Below, piece by piece: positions 39,597 to 48,355 of a DNA stretch of 64,000 nucleotides; the stretch's first letter is position 1, and the number at the start of each line of letters is the position of its first letter. Where the stretch lies: NCBI RefSeq assembly GCF_014284175.1, contig NZ_JACOGA010000004.1, positions 62,001-126,000 on the forward strand. Direction: 5' to 3'. This DNA is from Affinundibacterium flavidum. GTDB lineage: Bacteria > Pseudomonadota > Gammaproteobacteria > Burkholderiales > Burkholderiaceae_D. The position numbers and the translations under genes are program-made. Below the pieces are notes generated by a model. It did no database searches. It was not told where the DNA came from and saw nothing but the letters and a program-made list of their open reading frames with translations.

Positions 39597-40415
39597 ATGA
39601 GCCAACTACACCGCCTGCTGCGCAAACCTTTCTTCGGACGTTTTGAAGTGCCTTGGATCTGGCCTGGCGATACCGACCAAACGACTTGGGAACGGGTACG
39701 TTTTCGGAGCACTAATGGCGCGCATTTACAAGGTTTATGGGGCGCCGCATTCAATTCAGAAACTAACAAAGCGACAGCGACTTTGGTGCTTGCGCATCCC
39801 ATGGGCAAAGCGGCGAAAGGCTTCTGGCTGCGCTACGGACATGCTGATTTATTCCGACAAGCAGGTTTCAATGTTTTGGTATTTGATGCTAATGGATTTG
39901 GCGAAAGTGAAGCTGCGTCTTTCGATTATCCGGCCGATATACTCGCTGCCGGCATCTGGGCACAGCAGCGCCACTCTGAATTGAAAGTTGGTTTAGTCGG
40001 CGCGTCATTCGGCGCAGGCTGGGGTCTATGCGCTATGGCACGCGATGGCAGTCCGTATCAAGCGGCCGTACTCGAAGCTGCCTTCCCCACGCTGCCGGAA
40101 TTTTGGAAGCATTATCCAGTCGCTCATGCAGCACTGCGCATGTCACAAATCGTCTGGCCCAGTTTGGAACGCAATCTGAGGCCAGAACGACAAGCGACGT
40201 TGGTGAAGAATAATCCGGCAGTGCTACTAATCTATGGCGATGCCGACATCTATACGCCACCGAGTCACGGCGAACGCCTGCAACGGGCGTTTAGTAATGC
40301 AGCAAGCGCGGAGTTGATGGTGTTAGCTGGCGTTGATCACACCTTTGCGTATCGGGATGCGGGGGAGGCTTACCGGTCTCGTGTTTTACCATTTTTGCAG
40401 AACGCTTTAGCATAG
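39597..40415 (+). CDS. Alpha/beta hydrolase
   Basis: A 272-residue hydrolase without a signal peptide. It has VLAHPMGKAAKGFWLR (oxyanion region), LVFDANGFGES, the nucleophile elbow GASFGAG, the acid in YGDADIYTPPSHG and the catalytic His in GVDHTFAY, in the usual order. It should be a soluble esterase or lipase-like enzyme with an unknown substrate. AGGAAG precedes ATG 39597 (MSQLHRLLRK) by six bases; the longer frame from 39531 is less likely. Confidence 0.83.
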   Translation: MSQLHRLLRKPFFGRFEVPWIWPGDTDQTTWERVRFRSTNGAHLQGLWGAAFNSETNKATATLVLAHPMGKAAKGFWLRYGHADLFRQAGFNVLVFDANGFGESEAASFDYPADILAAGIWAQQRHSELKVGLVGASFGAGWGLCAMARDGSPYQAAVLEAAFPTLPEFWKHYPVAHAALRMSQIVWPSLERNLRPERQATLVKNNPAVLLIYGDADIYTPPSHGERLQRAFSNAASAELMVLAGVDHTFAYRDAGEAYRSRVLPFLQNALA

Positions 40416-40489
40416 ACAGCGTGCGTCTTATCGTTCAATTTTGACCAATATGGCTAGGCCGCTACGTACGCGTTCTAGCCATATTTAAC

Positions 40490-41380
40490 TCAACCTAGCT
40501 TTTGAATAAAATTACAGTACATCGTCCTCACTTGCGGATCTTTGTTCAAGGCGCTGTGCGTGCCATTCGGTACCATATAATAATTTTTGTCTTGACTTGG
40601 CATGCTCTCAAACAATTTGCGGCCTAATTCGGCTGGCGTTGAGACGTCATTTTCACCAGTGATCACCAAGGCTTTTCCTATAAAGGCAGAAACAGCGGCT
40701 TGGTTATCGACTGTTTTCAAATTATCGGACACTGTCACTGTGACAAAAGGCCGGTAATACCAAGGAATTCTCGCATTAATTAATTCGTAGGGATTCGTGC
40801 TACTCCCTTCTAACACCAGACCATCAACCGGACGATTCGCAGCAATATAGCCGGCCATAAAACTTCCCAATGAGAATCCATAGACCACGAGTTTTCCTTG
40901 CGTCTTAGCCCGAACATGATCATAAATACGCAAGGCATCTTCCTTCAGTACATGGACGTCTGGTGCGCCATTGCTGCGTCCATAACCACGATAATCAAAG
41001 GTGGCGAAATTCGCCGGACAAGCCGCATACAAATTCGATAGGAGCGGACCGTTTTCATCGACGTGCGTCAAATTTCCACCAAAATATAATACGGTTGCTT
41101 TGGCTTCAGGCTGCGTAACACTCACGCCCTTGATCGTCACATTCCCCTCTTTTATTTGCGTGGCATCTGCACCTGATGCCTGCACGAGAATTGCTTCTTC
41201 TTTCAGCTGCGCCTGCGGCAACACTTTGTTCAATTTTTCTGCATCAAATACGGCTTTGGTTTTATAGCCGGTCAAATTATCTGGACGAATCAAATCTGAA
41301 TCTTTCACCGCAACATTTTGACAAGCAGTTAAGCCCAAACTGAGGCTGCCCACACCAGCCAACACAAGTAATTTACGCAT
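40490..41380 (-). CDS. Alpha/beta hydrolase lipoprotein
   Basis: A 296-residue lipoprotein with signal ending in a lipobox (LTAC, about residues 18-21). The hydrolase part has VLYFGGNLTHVDENG, FATFDYRGYGRSNG, the elbow GFSLGSF, and TGENDVSTPAELG, with the His in PNGTHSALNKDPQ. It resembles the YfhR/BEM46-like hydrolases. GGAGACATT precedes ATG 41380. The protein should sit in the periplasm attached to a membrane; the substrate is unknown. Confidence 0.82.
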   Translation of the reverse strand: MRKLLVLAGVGSLSLGLTACQNVAVKDSDLIRPDNLTGYKTKAVFDAEKLNKVLPQAQLKEEAILVQASGADATQIKEGNVTIKGVSVTQPEAKATVLYFGGNLTHVDENGPLLSNLYAACPANFATFDYRGYGRSNGAPDVHVLKEDALRIYDHVRAKTQGKLVVYGFSLGSFMAGYIAANRPVDGLVLEGSSTNPYELINARIPWYYRPFVTVTVSDNLKTVDNQAAVSAFIGKALVITGENDVSTPAELGRKLFESMPSQDKNYYMVPNGTHSALNKDPQVRTMYCNFIQKLG

Positions 41381-41606
41381 AATGTCTCCAATTGTTTTTT
41401 TCATCTATCGTTGCATCGTCTCTTAACTTTGCTATTCTCGATAAGCGCAAGCATTATTCCAATATTTTTCTTTTTATTCAAGATCTTGGTTTATTGATGC
41501 ACCAGCCATCGCACACTAGCCTATAATCCGTGTGACAACCACACGCAATCCCGCTGCGATTTCTTCGCAAAGCGTTTCACATCACCCGTCTGCAAAGAGC
41601 ATTTCC

Positions 41607-42335
41607 ATGAACGACAAAGAATTAGCCTACCGTGCTACGCTGTCAGAAGCCTGTGTCTGGCTACAAGCACAAACGGGCAGCACATGGAACCTATCTCGCT
41701 TAATAGAAAATGGGATGACGCCTTATGTCTGGTTAGACTATGACGCGCAATATCCTGAATTATTCGGTGATGCGAATGGCGGTTTTGCGGCACCCATATT
41801 TTTTCAAGATGACACGCAAAGATTAGCCGCTGGTAGCGAAGACGTTCTGATTACGATGACGAAAGATGCCGATAAAATTGCGATCCAGTTGCCACCGCCG
41901 GGTATCCGCGCTCCATTGGCTGATCTACGATTTCTGCGTAAAGATTTAAATCGCCTAGTAGCGAAAATAACGCAAATAACGCAAACGAAGAAAGATACCT
42001 TATCGGTCAAAGTGCAAAAAACGGAAGTAACAGAATCTCAAGACGGCATCACGCAAGCGCAAGTCTTATTCGCTTTTAGTGGCTTAGTTAAATTTAATTT
42101 AGAAAAGGCCTTGATGAGCGGCGAAGCAATTTTTGGTGATGAAGGGGCGCGCATAAAACGTAGTGCGAAGGGGGCGAAAAGCAAATGGCTATGGCATCCC
42201 GTCACGCTGGCTTTAGGATTAAATGATGGCTATCGCGTCCCTATGTCGCGCCTGAAACGCGTGTTCACAGAGCATGATTTTTTAACCCCGTGGGTCGAGC
42301 AATGGAATCACACTTTGGCACTCTTAGGAGAATAA
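41607..42335 (+). CDS. Hypothetical cytoplasmic protein
   Basis: A 242-residue soluble protein without signal or membrane segments. It begins MNDKELAYRATLSEACVWLQAQTGSTWNLSRLIENGMTPYVWLDYDAQYPELFG, where the sequence reads like a small regulatory or phage-type protein with a helical N-terminus. The C-terminal part is basic (RIKRSAKGAKSKWLWHPVTLALGLNDGYRVPMSRLKRVF). I do not recognise the family. AAAGAG lies eight bases before ATG 41607; a GTG at 41532 would add 25 residues. Confidence 0.6.
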   Translation: MNDKELAYRATLSEACVWLQAQTGSTWNLSRLIENGMTPYVWLDYDAQYPELFGDANGGFAAPIFFQDDTQRLAAGSEDVLITMTKDADKIAIQLPPPGIRAPLADLRFLRKDLNRLVAKITQITQTKKDTLSVKVQKTEVTESQDGITQAQVLFAFSGLVKFNLEKALMSGEAIFGDEGARIKRSAKGAKSKWLWHPVTLALGLNDGYRVPMSRLKRVFTEHDFLTPWVEQWNHTLALLGE

Positions 42336-42442
42336 GTGTGCATGGAATTAGCTGCAAAAATTAAAGCAAAGATCAAACGAACAATGTACTGAAAGTTGTA
42401 GAAAAACGAAATACCAACTTCCCTCTTTCTTGGGTCTATACG

Positions 42443-42598
42443 ATGCACATGCACGATTATTTACCCCTACAAGAGGCACGCCATTCCGTACTCGATTCCC
42501 CCTGCTGTTCCAACTGCTATTCCAACTGCTATTCCAACTGCTATTCCAACTTCTGCTCCATTCATAACGGAGGCCAGTTTTCCAACACTATGCGATAA
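42443..42598 (+). CDS. Possible small Cys-rich repeat peptide before the 2OG oxygenase
   Basis: A 51-codon frame, MHMHDYLPLQEARHSVLDS..., in which a 12-bp tandem repeat encodes a tandem SNCY motif: SPCC, then SNCY three times, then SNFC. The TAA stop (42596-42598) is one base before the TTG start of the oxygenase, which would allow coupling. The same bases read in the oxygenase frame give a TAIP repeat without an ATG/GTG/TTG start. Either the peptide is real, or the oxygenase start has been lost. The ribosome-binding site is weak. Confidence 0.25.
   Translation: MHMHDYLPLQEARHSVLDSPCCSNCYSNCYSNCYSNFCSIHNGGQFSNTMR
42502..42549. repeat. Tandem repeat, 12 bp x 4, before the 2OG oxygenase
   Basis: CTGCTGTTCCAA then CTGCTATTCCAA three times, in direct succession. 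It encodes TAIP or NCYS repeats depending on frame; a length change of one unit keeps the frame. Confidence 0.9.
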
Positions 42599-42599
42599 C

Positions 42600-43169
42600 T
42601 TGATCCAGCATGGCTGGTCTCAGCACAACCTATTTTTAACGCACGAACTGAGTGCGATCCTGGCATCGGAATGCCGCACCCTACACACAGCAAACATGCT
42701 AAGCGTGGCACGCGTTGGAGGTCATCAGCAGGTAGGTCTGCATACGCAACTACGCAGTGACCAGATCGCTTGGCTGGAAGCCGGTCAATCGCTCGTGTGC
42801 GACGCCTATCTAGTGATGATGGAACAACTGCGCGTCTACCTGAACCAAAGTCTGTATCTGGGCTTAGATAACTACGAAACGCATTTTTCTTTCTATTCTC
42901 CGGGAGCGTCTTACAGCAAGCATCTGGATCGTTTTCACAACGATGATGCACGCGTGATTTCAGTTGTGATCTATCTCAATGAAAATTGGTGCATAGAGCA
43001 AGGAGGTGCACTTCGCCTGCATCCTCATCAACTGCCAACACTAGACATTGCACCGATAGCTTGCCGTATGGTGGTGTTTCTCTCGGCGGAGATGCTGCAC
43101 GAAGTCCTACCCGCGACGCGGGACAGGATGTCTTTGACCGGATGGTTTCGACGACGCTTAAGTCCTTGA
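42600..43169 (+). CDS. 2OG-Fe(II) oxygenase
   Basis: A 189-residue protein (from TTG 42600) of the SM-20/prolyl 4-hydroxylase type. It has LGLDNYETHFSFYSPGASYSKHLDRF with the iron ligands H108 and D110 (HxD), then IYLNENWCIEQGGALRLHP, and LSAEMLHEVLPATRDRMSLTGWFRRR with H167 and a 2-oxoglutarate Arg (R174 or R176). The start is unclear. GGAGG (42569-42573) is 26 bases from the TTG, and the open frame continues upstream with no ATG or GTG to its stop at 42399. Relatives usually begin about 15 residues earlier. It may hydroxylate a peptide or small substrate. Confidence 0.82.
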   Translation: MIQHGWSQHNLFLTHELSAILASECRTLHTANMLSVARVGGHQQVGLHTQLRSDQIAWLEAGQSLVCDAYLVMMEQLRVYLNQSLYLGLDNYETHFSFYSPGASYSKHLDRFHNDDARVISVVIYLNENWCIEQGGALRLHPHQLPTLDIAPIACRMVVFLSAEMLHEVLPATRDRMSLTGWFRRRLSP

Positions 43170-43306
43170 TGATTTCAAAATCTTTTACAGTGTCCGTTGA
43201 TGATGTATTCATAGACGTTCACACACCTCCTGCAATTCCTCAAAAGATACTCCAAGAAAACAGCAGCAAGCTTCTTCACATTATTCAAGTAAAACCGGCT
43301 GGTTAA
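43169..43306 (+). CDS. Possible small ORF overlapping the oxygenase stop
   Basis: A 45-codon frame whose ATG overlaps the oxygenase TGA (TGATG), starting MISKSFTVSVDDVFIDVHTPP. It has no signal or membrane segment and no known family. The overlap suggests translational coupling, but a short frame at this spot can also be chance. It fills half of the 293-bp gap before the band 7 gene. Confidence 0.2.
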   Translation: MISKSFTVSVDDVFIDVHTPPAIPQKILQENSSKLLHIIQVKPAG

Positions 43307-43462
43307 AAATTCGAAAATTTGCCATTGTTGAAAATATTTCAATTACTATACTGCTTCAACGAACCACAAAAACTAGCAACCGAACAAGCTAAAAATAATT
43401 ATCTTGAAGTCGCGAAGTCTGTGGACTCGTTAACATCCAAATGAAGATTAAAGGGGTAAATA

Positions 43463-45565
43463 ATGAACGGTTTAGAAAATGTGAGTGCATTGCCTTGGTC
43501 GTACTCATGGATTTTGGTTTTGGTTTTACTCGTCATCGCCTGGCGCAGAGTGCTTTGGTTTTTTGGGGTCATTATCATCCCCGACAATATGATAGGTCTG
43601 GTGACCAAGAAGTTTGTTTTATGGGGCGAGCATAAAGATCTGCCACCGGGCAAAATCGTCGCCTTAAGCGGCGAAGCGGGTGATCAGGTCGATACGCTGG
43701 CGTCTGGCGTGCATTACGCTTTATGGCCGTGGCAATACACGGTCGTGAACGCAGAATTGACGATCATTCCTGAAAATTTTATCGGCGTCGTTGAATCCCG
43801 TGACGGTAGCCCATTGAATGATGGTGACATCATCGGCCAGCATGTCGATTGCGATATGTATCAAGATGCGCGCGCCTTCTTGACCGGTGGCGGTCAGCGT
43901 GGCCCGCAAGGTTTGGTCATGCCTGAAGGCTCATACCGCGTCAATACTTTACTCTTTCGTGTGACCAAAGAACCCGTCACCTCTATCGAAAAAAACCAGA
44001 TCGGTATCGTCGAAGCGCATGGTGGATTCCCGATTCCAAATGGTCGCGTATTAGCTCGTCATGTCGAATCAAATATGTTCCAAGATGCACAAGCTTTCTT
44101 AAGAGGCGGCGGTGAACGCGGACCGCAAATCTCGGTCGTACCGAATGGTCAGTATCGTATCAATCCGCGTTTGTTTAGCGTGAAAGCTGTGAATGTCATC
44201 GACATTCCAGACAATATGGTCGGCGTGGTCACCACCAAAGAAGGCGCACCACTGAATACCGGTGAAATTGCCGGTAAAGAAATCGCGAATCACAATATGT
44301 TCCAACACGGACAAGCTTTCATCGATGCGGGTGGCTATAAAGGCTTGCAAGAACAAGTCATCCTTGCTGGTCGTTACTTTATCAATCCTATGTTCGCGAC
44401 CGTAGAAATCGTCGAAATGACCAAAGTACCCATCGCGAATGCGGGTGTCGTCATCGCCTATGTCGGCGGCGAAGGTGAAGATGTGACCGGTGATAGTTTT
44501 AAACACGGCAATCTGGTCAGAAAAGGTCAAAAAGGTGTGTGGGTAGAACCGCTAGATCCGGGCAAATATCCTATCAATCCTTACACCCATAAAGTCGAAT
44601 GCGTACCAACTGCGAACGTGGTGTTGAACTGGGCGACTGGCAAAACCGAAGCACACAACCTCGACAAAAATCTGTCGACAATTACGGTGCGTAGCTCTGA
44701 CGGTTTTACGTTTAACTTGGATGTATCACAGATTATTCACATCCCCCGCACCGATGCACCGAAAGTCATCGCGCGCTTCGGTAATGTCGCGAGTCTGGTC
44801 ACGCAAGTATTGGAACCCACTATCGGCAATTACTTCCGCAACACGGCACAAGGCTCGGATGTGATCGACTTTCTAAAAGGCCGCGCACAACGTCAATCTG
44901 ATGCTAAAAATCGCATTGCTGAAGCGCTGCTTGAATACAATGTGATGGCGGTCGACACCCTGATCGGTGACATATCTCCACCTGATGCTTTGATGAAAAC
45001 GCTGACCGATAGGAAGATCGCCGAGCAAGAACAAGTCACGTTCAAAACACAGCAATTGGCACAAGTCGCACGCAAAGAATTGGCGCAAGCTCAAGCGATT
45101 GCTGACACCCAATCTAAAGTGGTGGCGGCTGAACGTGAAGTTGAAATCTCACAATTCGCTGCGAGCGCGATGGTGAAAAAAGCCGAAGGTGATAAGAATG
45201 CCCGCGTCTTAAATGCAGAAGGCGATGCGCGTTCCAAAATCGTCAACGCCGAAGCGGATGCGCAAGTGTTTAGCGTAGTCGGCAAAGCCAAGGCTGAAAA
45301 TACCCTGGCAGTCGGTACTGCGGAAGCCGAAGTCATACAACGCAAAACCACGGCGGTCGGACAAAGCAATTACGCCTTGATCGAAGTTGGCAGAGCATTG
45401 GCAGAAGCGAAGATTCCTTTGGTACCGCACATCATCGCCGGTGGCAATGGCGCGGAAGGATCTGGTTCTTTGGTGAATGTATTGTTGGCTAATTTGGTTA
45501 GCCAAAATTTGGCGAATGCTGGTAAAACAATTGAGCCTGTGGCGACAAGTAGTGTAAAAAACTAG
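43463..45565 (+). CDS. Band 7/SPFH (flotillin-like) protein with five N-terminal repeats
   Basis: The 700-residue protein has one N-terminal membrane helix (about 15-38), then five repeats of about 63-74 residues starting at I39 (IPDNMIGLV), I102 (IPENFIGVV), I175 (IEKNQIGIV), I248 (IPDNMVGVV) and V322 (VPIANAGVV). Copies 2-4 share RxFLxGGGxRGPQ-like turns. An SPFH domain (about 400-530, SDGFTFNLDVSQIIHIPRTDAPKVIARFG) and a long Ala/Glu/Lys coiled coil (about 540-640) follow. The architecture resembles a scaffold that oligomerises on the inner membrane. AAAGGGG precedes the ATG and a terminator follows. The repeats recall major vault protein repeats. Confidence 0.9.
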   Translation: MNGLENVSALPWSYSWILVLVLLVIAWRRVLWFFGVIIIPDNMIGLVTKKFVLWGEHKDLPPGKIVALSGEAGDQVDTLASGVHYALWPWQYTVVNAELTIIPENFIGVVESRDGSPLNDGDIIGQHVDCDMYQDARAFLTGGGQRGPQGLVMPEGSYRVNTLLFRVTKEPVTSIEKNQIGIVEAHGGFPIPNGRVLARHVESNMFQDAQAFLRGGGERGPQISVVPNGQYRINPRLFSVKAVNVIDIPDNMVGVVTTKEGAPLNTGEIAGKEIANHNMFQHGQAFIDAGGYKGLQEQVILAGRYFINPMFATVEIVEMTKVPIANAGVVIAYVGGEGEDVTGDSFKHGNLVRKGQKGVWVEPLDPGKYPINPYTHKVECVPTANVVLNWATGKTEAHNLDKNLSTITVRSSDGFTFNLDVSQIIHIPRTDAPKVIARFGNVASLVTQVLEPTIGNYFRNTAQGSDVIDFLKGRAQRQSDAKNRIAEALLEYNVMAVDTLIGDISPPDALMKTLTDRKIAEQEQVTFKTQQLAQVARKELAQAQAIADTQSKVVAAEREVEISQFAASAMVKKAEGDKNARVLNAEGDARSKIVNAEADAQVFSVVGKAKAENTLAVGTAEAEVIQRKTTAVGQSNYALIEVGRALAEAKIPLVPHIIAGGNGAEGSGSLVNVLLANLVSQNLANAGKTIEPVATSSVKN

Positions 45566-45580
45566 ACCTTATTTGTGATG

Positions 45581-45611
45581 AAAACGGTGAGTATCCTGAC
45601 TCGCCGTTTTT
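45581..45611 (+). terminator. Terminator of the band 7 gene
   Basis: AAAACGGTGAGT pairs with ACTCGCCGTTTT (one G-T pair) around ATCCTG and runs into T5. It lies 16 bp after the stop codon, and a 10-bp tandem repeat begins at its last base. Confidence 0.82.
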
Positions 45612-45640
45612 CAGAATAATTCAGAATAATTCAGAATAAT
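45611..45640. repeat. Tandem repeat, 10 bp x 3
   Basis: TCAGAATAAT occurs three times exactly, directly after the band 7 terminator and 8 bp before the 3' end of the Lrp gene on the other strand. Confidence 0.9.
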
Positions 45641-45648
45641 TTTCCGCC

Positions 45649-46104
45649 TTACCATTTAATCTGATCAGCGGGTAAATACCCTCTTCCCTCAAACTGCGTT
45701 GACAACACAATCGCTGTCTGCGTTCTACCAATTTTTCCCAGCGATTGAATAAGGCTTTGCAAATGTTCCGGAGCAGCTACCGCGACACGAATAAGCGCAC
45801 ATTGTTCACCTGTCGTCGCGTACACGGCAAGCACTTCCAGATGCTGGCTTGCCCATTTGTCTAAATCATCATGCGAATCTAAGGTAATATTGATCAAGGC
45901 CTCAAAACTATAGCCTAGGGCACGTAAATTGACCTGTGCCGCAAATCCCTGTATCACTTGTGCTTCTTCCAAACGACGCACCCGTTCCGCCACCGCCGGC
46001 GAAGTCAGATGAATCCGACGACCAATTTCTGAATAACTCAAACGCGCATCCGCCTGCAACAATGACAGAATCTTTCTGTCATAACTATCGATTTCTAATT
46101 TCAA
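45649..46104 (-). CDS. Lrp/AsnC-family transcriptional regulator
   Basis: A 151-residue Lrp/AsnC protein. The helix-turn-helix is LEIDSYDRKILSLLQADARLSYSEIGRRIHLTSPAVAERVRRLEEAQVI, and the RAM effector domain has LDKWASQHLEVLAVYATTGEQCALIRVAV. Regulators of this type respond to amino acids. The start is TTG 46104, supported by GAGG six bases upstream. It is divergent from the gene at 46270 with about 165 bp between, so that gene is a likely target. Confidence 0.9.
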   Translation of the reverse strand: MKLEIDSYDRKILSLLQADARLSYSEIGRRIHLTSPAVAERVRRLEEAQVIQGFAAQVNLRALGYSFEALINITLDSHDDLDKWASQHLEVLAVYATTGEQCALIRVAVAAPEHLQSLIQSLGKIGRTQTAIVLSTQFEGRGYLPADQIKW

Positions 46105-46269
46105 AGTAAACCTCGCAAATAAACTTCAATTGTGCCTGTTCACGGTCGCGAACACTTTCAAATTCACATGGTGGTCTGACATCCACCACACTATCATAGA
46201 GCACTCAAAACTATGTCACAGATTCATCAGCGCGCATACTCATCGATAATAATAGAAAGTAAGATAAAC

Positions 46270-46779
46270 ATGAAACCAACCACAAAACACCATAACGGTT
46301 CTTCAATCAAAGTTGACCGAAACGCACAAGCAGGCGACTTTGATTTTCTCTCGGGACATTGGAAAATTCAACATCGTCAACTCAAATCTAGTCAGCCAGA
46401 AGTCTGGGATAGTTTCGAGGGAGAAGCCAGTTGCTGGTCTATCTTAAACGGCACCGTTAGCATAGAAGAACTACGGATTCCAGCGCGCGATTTTAGCGGT
46501 ATGGGCTTACGTATATTAAATCAGGAAAAACAAGTCTGGTCGGATTTTTGGATGAATGCCAAAAGAGGCATACTCATGACCCCGGGTGTAGAAGGTTGCT
46601 TCCATGAGGGGCGTGGCGTGTTTATTGAAGAAAGCCAAGAGGGTGAGCAAAGCACTCAAGTGCGGGGCGTGTGGGATAACATTACAGCCACCACTTGCCG
46701 CTGGCAACAAGCCAGTTCTAATGATGGCGGTGAGACCTGGCAAACAAATTGGGTAATGGATTGGGTAAGAGAGGCTTGA
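46270..46779 (+). CDS. DUF1579-like small cytoplasmic protein
   Basis: A 169-residue protein whose core begins AGDFDFLSGHWKIQHRQLKSSQPEVWDSFEGEASCWSILNGT, typical of the DUF1579-type lipocalin-like fold. It continues FSGMGLRILNQEKQVWSDFWMNAKRG and ends ETWQTNWVMDWVREA. No signal peptide is seen. The role is unknown. An in-frame ATG at 46213 would add 19 residues, and neither start has a strong ribosome-binding site. It is divergent from the Lrp regulator, which may control it. Confidence 0.7.
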   Translation: MKPTTKHHNGSSIKVDRNAQAGDFDFLSGHWKIQHRQLKSSQPEVWDSFEGEASCWSILNGTVSIEELRIPARDFSGMGLRILNQEKQVWSDFWMNAKRGILMTPGVEGCFHEGRGVFIEESQEGEQSTQVRGVWDNITATTCRWQQASSNDGGETWQTNWVMDWVREA

Positions 46780-46937
46780 TGCCTTTGATGCGCCTTGAAT
46801 TATCCTGCTGCTGACCACATCAGCTGGAACCCGCATCGTGATACCCGATCAAACCCGAGATGCGATGAGACTTGCAAGTTCAGAGTTGGCGGCAATGTTT
46901 TTGCTCTCTGCAAACTCAAGCCGCCTCTTTGATGCAA

Positions 46938-47936
46938 TTAAAACTGCGGCTTATTCGCCCGCGCTTTTTCTTCGGCTTCACGTTTTTGCTTCAGGTATTC
47001 GGCCTGCAGCGAGTTCATCGTGTTCACATCACGAATCAGTGCAGGGGAATACATCAGCATGGTGTAGCTTTGAATCAAGTCTGTATTCGATTGCATGTAA
47101 GCACTGACCGTCAGCGCTAACGCACAGGTGTTACGAAAATTATTTGGGATGGTCACAGAATCCGTAATCGGTACATGCATTGTGTACGGCAGCGAACCAC
47201 AAGGTCCCGATTTGGAATCCAAATTATGCGATGCATATTGCTGACCATTCATTCCATAAGACCAAGCAAAATGCGGGTAATTGGCACGATTACGTTCAGA
47301 GATAAGCGTATTCGGTGCATCGTATTTTTCAAATAAGGCTTTTTTGAAAGTTTCCAATAAAAGCGGTTGATCTTTCGGCAGTTCGATATGGCGATTAACC
47401 AGCCAAATGTTGCCTGCCTCGTTAAAATACACCGTAAACTGATCCGTCGGTATCGTGTTCGCAGGGCCAGCTTTCGCAGTCACCCCGCGATAATTATTCA
47501 CCATAATCTTCAGAGTTTCTACGCGATAAGCTGGATTGAGCTTTTTGATGAGCGGTAAAGCATCATTCACATTCATTCCTAAGCTGATACCACCAATTTC
47601 TGGCTTGCGAATAGACCCAGCAAACTTAACAAAAGAATTCGAATCCAGCAGCAAACCCGGCGAACCTGGGATAGGCATCCCATCCAATTGCACAACGCCT
47701 TCTTTGACAGGAGTAGACCCTATTGGAGTAGACCCTATGCTGCCAGCGGTGGTCGATGTGCCTGTTGATGTGGCAGACTGTGTTCCCGCAGTTTGTTCTG
47801 GCTTAGACGCACTCTGCTGCCCTTCTTTGACACTATCTTTAATGATCTTCTTAAGACTAAATCCAGACGACTGCGCGCTGACATGAACAGGTAATAATGC
47901 AAGACCTGCTAAAAAAAGTGGGGCTATAATTTTCAT
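46938..47936 (-). CDS. Hypothetical exported protein
   Basis: A 332-residue exported protein with a signal peptide (about 1-22, HVSA). A low-complexity Ser/Thr/Gly linker (about 30-70) includes two direct GSTP units from a 15-bp DNA duplication. The folded part (about 90-332) begins KPEIGGISLGMNVNDALPLIKKLNP, like the exported protein at 35243, and ends in a charged QAEYLKQKREAEEKARANKP helix. ATG 47936 is preferred over a TTG four codons upstream. Function unknown. Confidence 0.6.
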   Translation of the reverse strand: MKIIAPLFLAGLALLPVHVSAQSSGFSLKKIIKDSVKEGQQSASKPEQTAGTQSATSTGTSTTAGSIGSTPIGSTPVKEGVVQLDGMPIPGSPGLLLDSNSFVKFAGSIRKPEIGGISLGMNVNDALPLIKKLNPAYRVETLKIMVNNYRGVTAKAGPANTIPTDQFTVYFNEAGNIWLVNRHIELPKDQPLLLETFKKALFEKYDAPNTLISERNRANYPHFAWSYGMNGQQYASHNLDSKSGPCGSLPYTMHVPITDSVTIPNNFRNTCALALTVSAYMQSNTDLIQSYTMLMYSPALIRDVNTMNSLQAEYLKQKREAEEKARANKPQF

Positions 47937-48355
47937 GAGTAGATTCAAGTAGATTAAGAAATTACGACCGAAATAACGGTGTTTGCACCTTATCCATGAG
48001 ACGTTTCTTCCAAGTGCGTTTGGGCATTGTATGAGAAATTATCTAATACACCAATTTATTTTGATAACTACAGAATTGAATACCTAATTACGGCTAATGT
48101 CGATATATAAGTCTAAGTAAAAATCACGATAAAAATCGTATGACTGGCCCAACCCGCGTCGCTAGAATTTTCAAAATGCTGCTATAAAAATTTGGTATAA
48201 GAAAAATATTTGAACGATAAATCGCTGAAGTGCTTTGTAGCACAAGATGTTTCTGCTCTGCATGATTAAGGTCTATAGGCTTATTGGCACTTCGCGTGAA
48301 ATCCACCTTATAATGCACGCCCTTGTTCACGCACTTAATTGAGTCAATCGTCTTT
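47937..48355. other. Intergenic region carrying the first copy of the 115-bp repeat
   Basis: Holds the dispersed repeat copy at 48146-48245. Otherwise AT-rich with no recognisable gene; a minus-strand frame through the repeat (48124-48612) has no family resemblance. Confidence 0.4.
48146..48245. repeat. 115-bp dispersed repeat, copy 1 (right end degraded)
   Basis: The left end AACCCGCGTCGCTAGAATTT matches copies 2 and 3, and the middle GAAAAATATTTGAACGATAA is conserved. The right inverted end is no longer recognisable. Same orientation as the others. Confidence 0.75.
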
